Below are positions 30,211 through 37,994 of a stretch of 45,555 nucleotides of DNA, piece after piece. A program made the translations under genes and the position numbers. The notes under the pieces were generated by a model. That model saw nothing but the letters and a program-made list of their open reading frames with translations, made no database searches and had not been told where the DNA came from. Source of the DNA: a virus; IMG/VR virus record IMGVR_UViG_3300022208_000008, positions 1 through 45,555 of that record; one strand, given 5' to 3'. The stretch's first letter is position 1. The number at the start of each line of letters is the position of its first letter.

Positions 30211-30650
30211 TCGTTTACCTTTGAAATGATGGAATCTACCAATCTGCTCAAATCGATTAGGGGCCTTGAACTTCCCTTCCTTGCAATCGTGGCCGGTTTG
30301 TTCGGAGTGAACGGTCCTCTCCGAATCTTCGCCACAATCTCACCCTCGGCAAGTTGCCCAAGCTCAGAAAGAACCTTCCTCCTATAGGCTGGCCCCTTCA
30401 TCGCCTCTGCCTTCCTCTTGTCAATGAACCGTCTGAAAAGCGCCTTTCTCTCTTCAACCGTCGCCCGTAAAAATGACCTCTCGGGGATATGCCCGTCTTC
30501 CGTCCCGAACTCATTGGCCGAGGCGTATGTCACCAAATCCCCACCCTGTTCGGAAAAGACCCCGATATCGACCGAGTTGGGGCCTTGATTGATCGTCTTC
30601 CGAAAGTTCTTAAATCCTGGGTCAGAATCCCTTATTACGGCCTTGCCCAT
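30207..30650 (-). CDS. Neck/tail completion protein (HK97 gp10-like)
   Basis: 147 residues. VDIGVFSEQGGDLVTYASAN, EFGTEDGHIPERSFLRATVE and IVAKIRRGPFTPNKPATIAR-KG are typical of phage virion morphogenesis/gp10-like proteins (the HIPERSF motif is frequent). Helps tail tube termination. One-base and four-base overlaps with its neighbours. Confidence 0.75.
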   Translation of the reverse strand: MGKAVIRDSDPGFKNFRKTINQGPNSVDIGVFSEQGGDLVTYASANEFGTEDGHIPERSFLRATVEERKALFRRFIDKRKAEAMKGPAYRRKVLSELGQLAEGEIVAKIRRGPFTPNKPATIARKGSSRPLIDLSRLVDSIISKVNE

Positions 30651-31030
30651 TACGGTGTATAGACGTTAAATCCAACGTTTACCATACGCCGAATCTGGGT
30701 AAACAGAGCCCCGTATTTAGTGGTGTCCAGCCGAGTGAGGCCAGAGATGGAAGAAGAGGCATTATATTCAACTTGCACATCCCCTACCTTCTCCGACCTC
30801 ACCGGGCCAGATGCACCGGAACTCAAACCATCCTCACCCTGTTTTGCCAAGGTGATATAGTGCGCCGCAAGATACCGCTGTGCCATCTCTTCTTTGCTGC
30901 CGTAGATTTCATACTCCACTTGCCCCGCCACATCCGCAAGGATGAGGTCAACAAGGCAGTCATTCCTGGAAATGAAATCCGCAAGCTCCGGCGCTACCAG
31001 CGATATGTTTTCTGCGGTTGTGTCAGCCAT
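30650..31030 (-). CDS. Head-tail adaptor (DUF4054-like)
   Basis: 126 residues, mainly helical: LVAPELADFISRNDCLVDLI, YGSKEEMAQRYLAAHYITLA and DTTKYGALFTQIRRMVNVGF. This is the DUF4054 layout of gp15/gp6-like connectors, which bind the portal and continue the channel. Overlaps the preceding gene by 8 bases. Confidence 0.8.
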   Translation of the reverse strand: MADTTAENISLVAPELADFISRNDCLVDLILADVAGQVEYEIYGSKEEMAQRYLAAHYITLAKQGEDGLSSGASGPVRSEKVGDVQVEYNASSSISGLTRLDTTKYGALFTQIRRMVNVGFNVYTP

Positions 31031-31409
31031 TGTCTACGTCGCTTCTGAACTTCTGGATTTCCTTCGCCTGCTTGGCGATGGCACTCAGGACCGACTTTCT
31101 CGGCTTCTCGCGCCGCTTCTCCTCGCTTTCGATCTCTGCCAGGGCGTCGAGGTCCATCGTATTCTCGATAAGCTCTTCGAGGTCTTTGGCATCCATCTTG
31201 GCGAGATTGGGGGCCTCGTCCGTCTCCGTTACGGGCTTGAGGTAGCGTTTGTAATGATCCCAATGCTCCTCTTTGGTGGCGGCCTTCAGCTTCTCCCATG
31301 TCTCGGCGGGGATTTCGTTCGTGCCGGGGACGAAGGTGAATTTCTTTACCCCTCCAGCTTCAACGTAGGTCAGGGTCAGTGTGTTTGCCTTATCATAAAT
31401 TACGATCAT
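31023..31409 (-). CDS. Hypothetical protein between capsid and adaptor, 128 aa
   Basis: Two parts: an N-terminal small domain (YVEAGGVKKFTFVPGTNEIP, EEHWDHYKRYLKPVTE) and a charged helical tail (KMDAKDLEELIENTMDLDAL). Similar short proteins are often encoded here in head modules. AAGGAGAAAAG precedes the ATG, behind a TTCGAGACAAGGAG leader. Function unknown, perhaps head-associated. Confidence 0.72.
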   Translation of the reverse strand: MIVIYDKANTLTLTYVEAGGVKKFTFVPGTNEIPAETWEKLKAATKEEHWDHYKRYLKPVTETDEAPNLAKMDAKDLEELIENTMDLDALAEIESEEKRREKPRKSVLSAIAKQAKEIQKFRSDVDNG

Positions 31410-31435
31410 GTCTTTTCTCCTTGTCTCGAATTTGT

Positions 31436-32392
31436 TTAAATACCCGTCAGGAAGAGGCAGGCGATGGGGTACCGAACCACAACTCCGCCGTTTCTGGCGT
31501 GGAAGTTGATGATGTACTCCAGACCGCGCACTTCAACCGGCAGGGGGGTGAGGTTCTTCGGAATCCGCTGCTCCAGGACTTCGGGGGACCGCTCGTAAAA
31601 GACTGCCCCGTCTGCCGTCGCGCCGACGAACCTGTTATCAAGCTCCACGTCGAGGACGCCGAACTCTTCGATCCCGTAGGCGGCCTTGTTATTCAGAACA
31701 TACTGAAGGATCGTCGTGTCAGACGTTGAACTCCTGGGCGTCGTTGCAATCTTGTCGTACTGAGCGCGGGGAAGGAGACAGACGTTGGCCTGGAAGACGC
31801 CCTTCGACGTCTGCTTGATCTGGGACGTTGCCAGACCGATATCCAGGAGAATTTCGTCGGCGGTCTTTAGCGCCCAGGTATACCCGCCTACTCCGGTTGG
31901 TACGGCCAGCGTCGGGATATTCTCATTGTCGAGAAACCCCTTGATGCCGGAATCAGCGTCGCCGTTCCATGCAATGCGGTCCTCTTTTTCGAGGTGGCCC
32001 CGGCGGGCGGCGTCAGCCTTCATCATGTCAAGGCTTACCCCGGCCATCATCGCGGCCTCGATCTCCTGGACGTTGTAGCCAAAGGAAATCGCCAGAGATT
32101 TGACCGGCTGTGTGTATTCCTTCCCGAACACATCGGCGCGGGGAATGTCGTCTGACCAGTTGCTTACAACCTGAGACATGCCCACCTTGTCGAACATCCG
32201 GTATGTGATCGTCTCGGCCCCGGCGGGGTCGCGGTTCGATACCGGGATATAAAGCTTCGACTTCATCTCCCGCTTCTTGACTTCGTATACCCTTGCTTCG
32301 ATGCTCTCCAGTTCACGGGCGAAAAATACGCTAGTGTTCGGAGTTCCCGCATCGAGCCTTTCTCTTACTCCGCTATCGATTCTAATAGCCAT
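31436..32392 (-). CDS. Major capsid protein (DUF2184-like)
   Basis: 318 residues. FFARELESIEARVYEVKKRE, YIPVSNRDPAGAETITYRMF, and SFGYNVQEIEAAMMAGVSLD are characteristic of DUF2184, an HK97-fold major capsid protein. Also AWNGDADSGIKGFLDNENIP and RFVGATADGAVFYERSPEVL. No clear N-terminal delta domain; a separate DUF2213 protein probably supplies scaffold/protease. AAAAGGAGAAC upstream, and the order DUF2213, cement, capsid is standard for this phage group. Confidence 0.9.
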   Translation of the reverse strand: MAIRIDSGVRERLDAGTPNTSVFFARELESIEARVYEVKKREMKSKLYIPVSNRDPAGAETITYRMFDKVGMSQVVSNWSDDIPRADVFGKEYTQPVKSLAISFGYNVQEIEAAMMAGVSLDMMKADAARRGHLEKEDRIAWNGDADSGIKGFLDNENIPTLAVPTGVGGYTWALKTADEILLDIGLATSQIKQTSKGVFQANVCLLPRAQYDKIATTPRSSTSDTTILQYVLNNKAAYGIEEFGVLDVELDNRFVGATADGAVFYERSPEVLEQRIPKNLTPLPVEVRGLEYIINFHARNGGVVVRYPIACLFLTGI

Positions 32393-32415
32393 TGTTTTGT
32401 TCTCCTTTTCAGTTA

Positions 32416-33204
32416 TTAAGGCAGATTGATTTCAACAACGGTGATGTTGCCAGCCGTTGCAGTCTTGCGGAAGTACGCCCCAGGAAGCAGACCGGCCTTG
32501 CTTGTATCGTCGTCATTCCGAACGCTCCCCAGAGTGAGGGCCCCGTTGACGGTATAGCGCACGTAGACCGGATCGCCTTCGGAGACGTTGACCTCGGCGG
32601 TGACATAGACCCGGCCCTTGCGGAGGACGCTGATTGCGCTCCCTGCGTCATAGCCGAGATTGCTCCCGCTGTAGGCGTTCTCGACGGCCTGGGTGTGGAG
32701 TGCGAACCCGAGGGCCTTGCCGGAGGTAACGTCCGTGGCAACCTGGGGAAGATGAACAAGCCGCCTTCCGCTGGAATCGCTCGACTGCTGCCCTGCGTCA
32801 TTGAGGGACACGAACTTACCGAAGCTGATACTTGCCTCGTTTGCGATGACCGTGGCAACCGAGCAGTTGGTGGTACCGACTGCCGTGAAAGCTACCCCGG
32901 ACACATCTGCATCGACATAAAGCTCGTCGGCGTCATTGATCGAAGCCGTTACAGGCTCAGTCCCGGCATTTACAGCCGTAATCATCAGGTCGCGAAGTTC
33001 CGTCTTCGTCTTGGCCGCCGCACCTGCGTTGACCGTGAAGGCAACCCCGTTGATCGTCAGGGTAGTCGCGAGGTCAATCGCCGTGATGGTGACGGACACC
33101 TTCTGCTTGCTGTTGTTGATACCTGTGATGACGTCCTTATAGCCAGAATCGGCCAGCATCCCAGGCATCCCGATTTCCATTCTTTCTTCTACGCTCGTCT
33201 GCAT
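32416..33204 (-). CDS. Capsid cement/decoration protein with inserted beta-domain
   Basis: 262 residues. Ends (KGRVYVTAEVNVSEGDPVYV, LLPGAYFRKTATAGNITVVE) and the start (ERMEIGMPGMLADSGYKDVI) match structural cement proteins of the gp24/DUF2190-like group. Residues about 38-125 are a separate beta-domain (TLTINGVAFTVNAGAAAKTK ... GTEPVTASINDADELYVDAD) shared with the sheath. AAAAAGGAG precedes the ATG. Confidence 0.78.
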   Translation of the reverse strand: MQTSVEERMEIGMPGMLADSGYKDVITGINNSKQKVSVTITAIDLATTLTINGVAFTVNAGAAAKTKTELRDLMITAVNAGTEPVTASINDADELYVDADVSGVAFTAVGTTNCSVATVIANEASISFGKFVSLNDAGQQSSDSSGRRLVHLPQVATDVTSGKALGFALHTQAVENAYSGSNLGYDAGSAISVLRKGRVYVTAEVNVSEGDPVYVRYTVNGALTLGSVRNDDDTSKAGLLPGAYFRKTATAGNITVVEINLP

Positions 33205-33233
33205 GATCTTTTCTCCTTTTTAAGGTGTTATTT

Positions 33234-34433
33234 TTACTCGGTGTCGCCAGTCTTCCACAGGTCGGTCGTCTTCTTGCCGTACTCATCGGCGCGATTAACC
33301 GTGGGAGCGGCGTCCTTCTTTCCGGCCAGCTTGACGAGGTCAACCAGCTTCCCCGTGCCGTCTTCCTTCTTCGCCAGAGCAATCATATCGCAAGCTGCGT
33401 CGAACCTCGCCTTGATATACTCGGGGCTTTTCCCTTCGGCGTCGAACTTCCCGCCGCACGTTGCAGCGATGATCTCCACTCTCAGCTCGTCTGACGTTTT
33501 TGCCGTGCCGTCTTCCTTGGCAACCGCTACCCCGACCGACTTGGCCGTCTCTTCGATATCATGCCGCGCCTTGATGATGGCCTGGAGCTTCGGAGAATCG
33601 GGGGATTGGATCTCCTCGGCGTCCTTCCTCAGTCTCTCGGCCTCGACGGTGAGCTGGTCGAATTTCGCCTGAAGCTCATCGAGCTTGACCTTTCCGGCCT
33701 TCGCCTCGTCCTCATGGAGAGAGATAGCCGTTACTGCCTCATCCAGTTTGCCGAGAATCTGCTCCACAACCGGGGCAGAATCGTCAGCTACTTCCACGTT
33801 CAGGGCGTCCATGTGGAATACCCCTGCCTTGATGGCTTCTTTTTTGATCTTCACTTTTTTTACCTCCGCGTCTTTTTTTATGTTCTCAATCTCATCAACC
33901 GCGTCCATGATAAGCCGGACTTCTCTCCCCGCCCGCCCCCTGGGGACTATCGACCCGTGATTATAGACAATATCCCTTTGCACCCTGTCGTAATGGCCTT
34001 CTTTATGCTGCCCTGGTACTTCGTCGAGCTTCGCATCATACCCCATAGACAACTCGACGCTCTCCCCTTTGTCCCACTTCTCAAGGATGGCCTCGATCTC
34101 CTTCTTGTCGGTAATAATGACCTGGCCGCCGACATAATCCCCGCGCTTCTCGATCTTGTTACCGACCCATCCAACGGTATACTGCTTCCAGTTGTCGGCG
34201 GTTATCATCTCGTCGGGGTGGAGTTTCGTGAGCGGGACAAACTTCATCGACTCTATCGAATCGTCTTTGAATACCTCTTCCGGGGGGCGGTATTCTCGAA
34301 TCAGCTTCCCGCCTTCGTAATAATCAAAGACGCCGCTCCTCGTGAGATTGGCGTCTACAACCATAAACCCTTGTGAGGTTATCTGGTATCCGTCTTTCTT
34401 CCTTGCGTCAAGTTTTATCGTCGCGTTTTTCAT
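33234..34433 (-). CDS. Head maturation/scaffold protein (DUF2213-like)
   Basis: 399 residues. YQITSQGFMVVDANLTRSGV, FDYYEGGKLIREYRPPEEVF and FVPLTKLHPDEMITADNWKQ, then ELSMGYDAKLDEVPGQHKEG and QRDIVYNHGSIVPRGRAG match DUF2213, thought to be the prohead protease-scaffold. Residues 170-300 are a charged coiled coil (scaffold-like). No Shine-Dalgarno sequence: the ATG directly follows the T tract of a terminator-like hairpin, so translation or expression may be specially controlled. Confidence 0.82.
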   Translation of the reverse strand: MKNATIKLDARKKDGYQITSQGFMVVDANLTRSGVFDYYEGGKLIREYRPPEEVFKDDSIESMKFVPLTKLHPDEMITADNWKQYTVGWVGNKIEKRGDYVGGQVIITDKKEIEAILEKWDKGESVELSMGYDAKLDEVPGQHKEGHYDRVQRDIVYNHGSIVPRGRAGREVRLIMDAVDEIENIKKDAEVKKVKIKKEAIKAGVFHMDALNVEVADDSAPVVEQILGKLDEAVTAISLHEDEAKAGKVKLDELQAKFDQLTVEAERLRKDAEEIQSPDSPKLQAIIKARHDIEETAKSVGVAVAKEDGTAKTSDELRVEIIAATCGGKFDAEGKSPEYIKARFDAACDMIALAKKEDGTGKLVDLVKLAGKKDAAPTVNRADEYGKKTTDLWKTGDTE

Positions 34434-34475
34434 AATAAAAAAGCCCAGAAATAACCTTTCGGCTACTCCTGGGCT
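34434..34475 (-). terminator. Intrinsic terminator or attenuator before scaffold gene
   Basis: Minus strand AGCCCAG-GAGTAGCC-GAAA-GGTTATTT-CTGGGCT followed by TTTTTTATT, then the ATG of the DUF2213 gene. A GAAA-capped stem with a T run is a good rho-independent terminator. It lies inside the head operon, between packaging genes and capsid genes. Confidence 0.78.
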
Positions 34476-34503
34476 TAGTCAAAGTCCTTTTTCTAAGGGT
34501 TGA

Positions 34504-34659
34504 TTAAGTGTCCAGCTTTTCTTCTTTAAATGCTTTCCAGTTCCTTATACCACCCTGATTGAAGTTAACTCTTATTACCACGTCCCCGCTGTGCTTCTCG
34601 GTCCTCAAAGCGGTGAACAGTTGAAAGATGAGGCCGCATATTTGCCTTATGTCCTCCAT
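34504..34659 (-). CDS. Small hypothetical protein, 51 aa
   Basis: Frame MEDIRQICGLIFQLFTALRT then EKHSGDVVIRVNFNQGGIRN and WKAFKEEKLDT. Good amphipathic start and a GAGG about 10 bases upstream of the ATG. It ends 28 bases before the terminator hairpin, so it would be the last gene of an upstream transcript. Function unknown. Confidence 0.6.
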   Translation of the reverse strand: MEDIRQICGLIFQLFTALRTEKHSGDVVIRVNFNQGGIRNWKAFKEEKLDT

Positions 34660-34704
34660 CTATAGCAAGTCCTCAATTCAATGTCAAGATATTTTTTAAT
34701 CTAC

Positions 34705-34929
34705 TCAGAAAACGAAGCCGCTAGGTTTATCGTCTTGTTCTTTCAATTCTCTGTCTTTATATAGAATGTTTATTTTGATGCATTTCTTCCCATCCCATAG
34801 CCACGCTATGAATAAAGCGACCGCAACATTACAATCGCTTACTAATAGCCAATAAACTTTACCGTCCCCCTGCAACGCCGCAAAGATAGTGCCAAGAACT
34901 ATGATGCAAAATGACATTAAATAATTCAT
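34705..34929 (-). CDS. Small membrane protein, 74 aa
   Basis: Starts MNYLMSFCIIVLGTIFAALQ with a membrane helix, then a second (NVAVALFIAWLWDGKK) and a polar tail. AAGGAGGAGAAG precedes the ATG, behind GAGACAAGGAGG as in other head genes. Lies after MuF. Possibly superinfection exclusion or an unrelated moron; no family recognised. Confidence 0.68.
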   Translation of the reverse strand: MNYLMSFCIIVLGTIFAALQGDGKVYWLLVSDCNVAVALFIAWLWDGKKCIKINILYKDRELKEQDDKPSGFVF

Positions 34930-34961
34930 CTTCTCCTCCTTGTCTCTATGTTATCCTACTT

Positions 34962-35942
34962 TCAAAACTCAATCACAGGGATAGCCCTGCATCGGCACTG
35001 TATCGGCCAGCCGGGATGACCGTCTGAAGGCGGATCACTCCACTTATACACCCGACCCTCCCTCTCGGCATGAAGCGGCCTTACCCTCTCATCCTGGGAG
35101 GTAGACCAGATGTAATTCGTCACCCCTATCGACGTTTGACGCGCCTCTGTGAGCTTGCCGAGGAGCTTATTCGTCTGGTCCCGTGCAATCAGCTTCGCCC
35201 GGTTCTTCGATATGTCCAGTTCCCCATTGACGGTGGCCGTCATCTTCTTCAGCGAATCCCCGGCCTCGACGCCGAGCCTCACCTTTGTCCCTATCCGGGT
35301 GATTGACTCGTCGGGGATGTTCTTAATCAATGCCGCATTTGCCTCTACCCAACTATCCACCGTCGGGCTGATTGTCCAAGGATCGCTGTCTATAGGGTCA
35401 ATCCCCATGACGGTCCTTATCTGCCGATTGAACTGAGCCCGGTCGAAAGTATTGATCGCCCCCGATTGCCCCTTGACCATCGGCTTGATAAGGCTCAAAG
35501 GTATCTTGGCCGCAATCCCAAGCTTGATGTCTTCAATAGCCGCCGTGATGACTTCCCCGTAAGCGTCAAGCCTCGTCTCGGCCCTGTGCTGTTCTATGAT
35601 GCCCCCCAACTTGGGAATAAGGCGCGTCTTAACCTCTTCAATGTAGGGGGCAATGACGGCGAGAATCTTCTTATAATACTCGGCTTCTAATCCCCGGCCT
35701 TCCGCCTGTCTCGGCGGCTTCTTCCGCAATTTCTTCTTTGGCTGGAATTGCCTCGCAATCGCCGCCCGTTGTTTGAGCATTTCGAGCTTTGAAAGGCCCT
35801 GATCTTTACGCATCTCAGACGCATGGATAGCCGCGCCCTGTCTGGCGGCCTTGGCCTTGGCTGTCGGCCCTAGATAGCAAAAGCCGGACTCTCCCCACTT
35901 AAATCCGCTTTTACCGTCTCTCTGGCATGGCATTACTGGCAT
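34962..35942 (-). CDS. Minor head protein, MuF/SPP1 gp7-like
   Basis: 326 residues. The C-terminal MuF domain reads NYIWSTSQDERVRPLHAERE, then YKWSDPPSDGHPGWPIQCRC, the family hallmark. A helical middle (RNRAKLIARDQTNKL-like) precedes it. N-terminus MPVMPCQRDGKSGFKWGESG resembles a motif seen in head proteins of this group. It follows portal as expected, but is separated by a 500-base inserted segment, and the ATG now lies next to an attC-like site with only a weak GAAGGG. Confidence 0.88.
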   Translation of the reverse strand: MPVMPCQRDGKSGFKWGESGFCYLGPTAKAKAARQGAAIHASEMRKDQGLSKLEMLKQRAAIARQFQPKKKLRKKPPRQAEGRGLEAEYYKKILAVIAPYIEEVKTRLIPKLGGIIEQHRAETRLDAYGEVITAAIEDIKLGIAAKIPLSLIKPMVKGQSGAINTFDRAQFNRQIRTVMGIDPIDSDPWTISPTVDSWVEANAALIKNIPDESITRIGTKVRLGVEAGDSLKKMTATVNGELDISKNRAKLIARDQTNKLLGKLTEARQTSIGVTNYIWSTSQDERVRPLHAEREGRVYKWSDPPSDGHPGWPIQCRCRAIPVIEF

Positions 35943-35999
35943 TTATAACCCTTCAATCCATTCGACCGCTATCGCGGCGTCTGATTTCTCCCGTTAGGG
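35943..35999 (+). repeat. attC-like site C, left of the plus-strand cassette
   Basis: Plus strand: R'' TTATAAC, L'' CCATTCGACCGC, loop TATC, L' GCGGCGTCTGAT, R' CGTTAGGG. GTTAGGG fits the GTTRRR part of the core. L'' and L' pair with mismatches. It abuts the MuF start codon on the left and the small plus-strand gene on the right, whose ATG is 8 bases from the R' core. Confidence 0.6.
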
Positions 36000-36006
36000 T
36001 AATCAT

Positions 36007-36393
36007 ATGAATCCATTTCACCATCTTCTAAAGGAATTCGGAAAACACAAACGCAAGTTGCAGTTGATAGCAGCCATACTATCAGTAATAACTCTCCCAA
36101 GGTTAATACCTCAAGAATGGTGGGGACACTGGCTATTATCATGGTCAATATCGAGCCGATACATACTACATATAGCAATTGCACTACTGTTGTTGGGATA
36201 TGCCGCTCTTTCACGAATCTACTCCTTGGATAAGCAATTAAAAAGAATTAAGGAAAATTCCACCCGATTAATATTAACGCCAGAAGAACAAGCTGATATT
36301 GCTAAAATAAGAATCGGCCATTTATTTCGATTCATCGATCATTTTATTAACGGCGACAAAAAATCATCCAATGAAACTAAAAAGCTACCCTAA
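36007..36393 (+). CDS. Plus-strand small membrane protein in a cassette-like segment, 128 aa
   Basis: The only convincing plus-strand gene. Starts MNPFHHLLKEFGKHKRKLQL, has two membrane helices (residues about 18-35 and 48-72, LHIAIALLLLGYAALSRIY) and a polar C-terminal half (LTPEEQADIAKIRIGHLFRF, then IDHFINGDKKSSNETKK). Codon use is AT-richer than neighbours. Its TAA overlaps R'' of attC-like site D. The topology resembles small superinfection-exclusion or toxin-type membrane proteins, but I recognise no family. A minus-strand frame (36214-35969, good ribosome-binding site) overlaps; I judge it secondary. Confidence 0.68.
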   Translation: MNPFHHLLKEFGKHKRKLQLIAAILSVITLPRLIPQEWWGHWLLSWSISSRYILHIAIALLLLGYAALSRIYSLDKQLKRIKENSTRLILTPEEQADIAKIRIGHLFRFIDHFINGDKKSSNETKKLP

Positions 36394-36450
36394 CCCTTCA
36401 TTCAAGGGCGACCGTCGCGTAGCTCCGTCGCCTTAATTTGTTCGTTACCT
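36388..36450 (+). repeat. attC-like site D, right of the plus-strand cassette
   Basis: Plus strand: R'' CCCTAAC, L'' ATTCAAGGGCGAC, loop, L' GTCGCCTTAATTTG, R' TTCGTTACC. It closely resembles classic attC sites (TAAC...TTCAAG...GCTTAA...CGTTA). L''/L' pair GGCGAC with GTCGCC, and L'' TTCAAG versus L' TTAA leaves an unpaired C. The stop codon of the preceding gene lies in R'', as in real gene cassettes. 63 bases. Confidence 0.65.
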
Positions 36451-36464
36451 CCTTGTCTCGAATG

Positions 36465-36647
36465 TTATTCCTCTGCCTCTTTTATATCAATGCCGCAACC
36501 TAATATGTAAGCCGCGCACATAATCAAGACTTTAGCAACGGCAAGGCGAAACTTGAATTCCCTTGTAATTTTAACCTCGACATTCAATGTGTGGCGCTGG
36601 TCTAAATGCCTAACATACATCGTCCTGTTTACGGTCGCGTTTGCCAT
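36465..36647 (-). CDS. Small hypothetical protein after portal, 60 aa
   Basis: Starts MANATVNRTMYVRHLDQRHT after GGAGGAATAA, overlapping the portal stop. One likely membrane helix (LAVAKVLIMCAAYILGCGI) near the C-terminus. Its end is followed by a leader (TTCGAGACAAGGAGG) that has no gene behind it. Function unknown. Confidence 0.68.
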   Translation of the reverse strand: MANATVNRTMYVRHLDQRHTLNVEVKITREFKFRLAVAKVLIMCAAYILGCGIDIKEAEE

Positions 36648-37991
36648 TTATTCCTCCGGCTCCTCTCTATCTTCCTCCATCTCCCCCCTCGCCTCAAAGT
36701 TAAGCGAAGTCTCCACAGAGTAGCCATCAGGGGAGAAGCGGCTCAATCCGATCTCCTCCGCAGTTACTACCCCCATGTCGAAATACTTCTGATCCGCCTC
36801 GGCCATCATCTTCCGAACCTCGGCCTTCTCCTTGTCGCTCATTTGCCACAATGAATTAAACTCGATTGCCCATTTGTCGGCCTTCTTCATCGACAGCATG
36901 ACGAGTCGGCAGATTCTCTCCAACGCAGGCCGGATATCCGTCTCCTGGTAGTTCTTCACCTGGTCATAATATGACCGCGTGTCCTCGTCGGCCCCGGCCC
37001 TTGTGGTCCCTATGCTCTGGCCGAAAAGTCGAGTCTTTGGCACGTTGGCAGCGCCGGACATGATATCGATGTAGATGGAGAGAAGTTCGACGAACCCAGT
37101 GATGGGCGTCTGGATCTTCGTGAAGTCTTCGTTCAATCCTGCCTTGCCCTCAATTACGACTATACCCTTATTCGACATATTGGCTATCGCAGCGCGTATT
37201 CTTAATGCGATAGCGTTTCTTCCTTCCGTCGTCCCCATCAAATCCGAAAGGCCGTCCATTTTCAGGACTTTGGTGATAAAGTCAGTGAAGAGTTGCGCCC
37301 CGGCCTGAAGTGAAACGCCGAAAGGCTTTAAAGCGTCTTGAATGCTTACCAGCACAGAGTCATTCCAACCCGAGTTTGCAATCCTGTCAGTCTCGGATAT
37401 CATAACGCCATCAAACTTGATGACCCGGCTGGCGTGGATGATAGCGCCAGTTGCTCCCTTCGTGGTGTTTCTAGGGTGTATGCGGTATGTCAGCGGCTCC
37501 CCAAAACCGGGCTTCATGGGGTCATCCTGATATGATGCAATCTCGGCCTGCCACCTGTCGATGACGGTGAGGAAGTCAAAGCTATCTATCTTATCCTTCA
37601 ATTCCTCTTCGGGATTGCCTCCATCCACCGCCCCCAGGATGATAAGAGCCCCACCGTAGAGCCTTCCCCATATCGCGGCCTCGACGACCTTCTCCTTGAC
37701 CTTCAACTGCTTGAGCTTATCCATGACAGCCTCGGCCAGGGCATCATCATCCGTCTTGAAGTCGATCCACTCCCGCAATGCGTCTTCGGGGTATATCTCG
37801 ATGACCTTCCGGGCCATCCAGTCATAGCGGTAATATGCCTCTAGTTGCTGTTGGGTGAATACTGTACCGTTTGCAAAATTCGTGTTTACGTAGGGGTCAA
37901 GGCTTGTCCCGAACATATTGGTAAGGTTCGCGTAGGCATCCATTTTCCCCACTATTGCGGCATCCGCTCTTTTCTTCCTCTGTCTCCCCAT
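36648..37991 (-). CDS. Portal protein (DUF1073-like)
   Basis: 447 residues. AYANLTNMFGTSLDPYVNTN, YYRYDWMARKVIEIYPEDAL, then RWQAEIASYQDDPMKPGFGE and YRIHPRNTTKGATGAIIHAS match DUF1073 portals. MSGAANVPKTRLFGQSIG and TRSYYDQVKNYQETDIRPAL follow. The acidic C-terminal tail is usual. Twelve copies would form the DNA channel and bind terminase. Confidence 0.92.
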   Translation of the reverse strand: MGRQRKKRADAAIVGKMDAYANLTNMFGTSLDPYVNTNFANGTVFTQQQLEAYYRYDWMARKVIEIYPEDALREWIDFKTDDDALAEAVMDKLKQLKVKEKVVEAAIWGRLYGGALIILGAVDGGNPEEELKDKIDSFDFLTVIDRWQAEIASYQDDPMKPGFGEPLTYRIHPRNTTKGATGAIIHASRVIKFDGVMISETDRIANSGWNDSVLVSIQDALKPFGVSLQAGAQLFTDFITKVLKMDGLSDLMGTTEGRNAIALRIRAAIANMSNKGIVVIEGKAGLNEDFTKIQTPITGFVELLSIYIDIMSGAANVPKTRLFGQSIGTTRAGADEDTRSYYDQVKNYQETDIRPALERICRLVMLSMKKADKWAIEFNSLWQMSDKEKAEVRKMMAEADQKYFDMGVVTAEEIGLSRFSPDGYSVETSLNFEARGEMEEDREEPEE

Positions 37992-37994
37992 TCT

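Noticed and set aside
32392-33672. 426-codon plus-strand frame
   Set aside because: Antisense to the cement and DUF2213 genes, no ribosome-binding site, odd Cys/Ser/Pro composition. A shadow of codon bias in the real genes.
35969-36214. Minus-strand 81-codon frame with a strong AAGGAG site and GTG start, antisense to the cassette gene
   Set aside because: It overlaps the plus-strand frame whose composition and fit to the attC-like sites are better; antisense of membrane helices is often hydrophobic. Kept as an alternative only.
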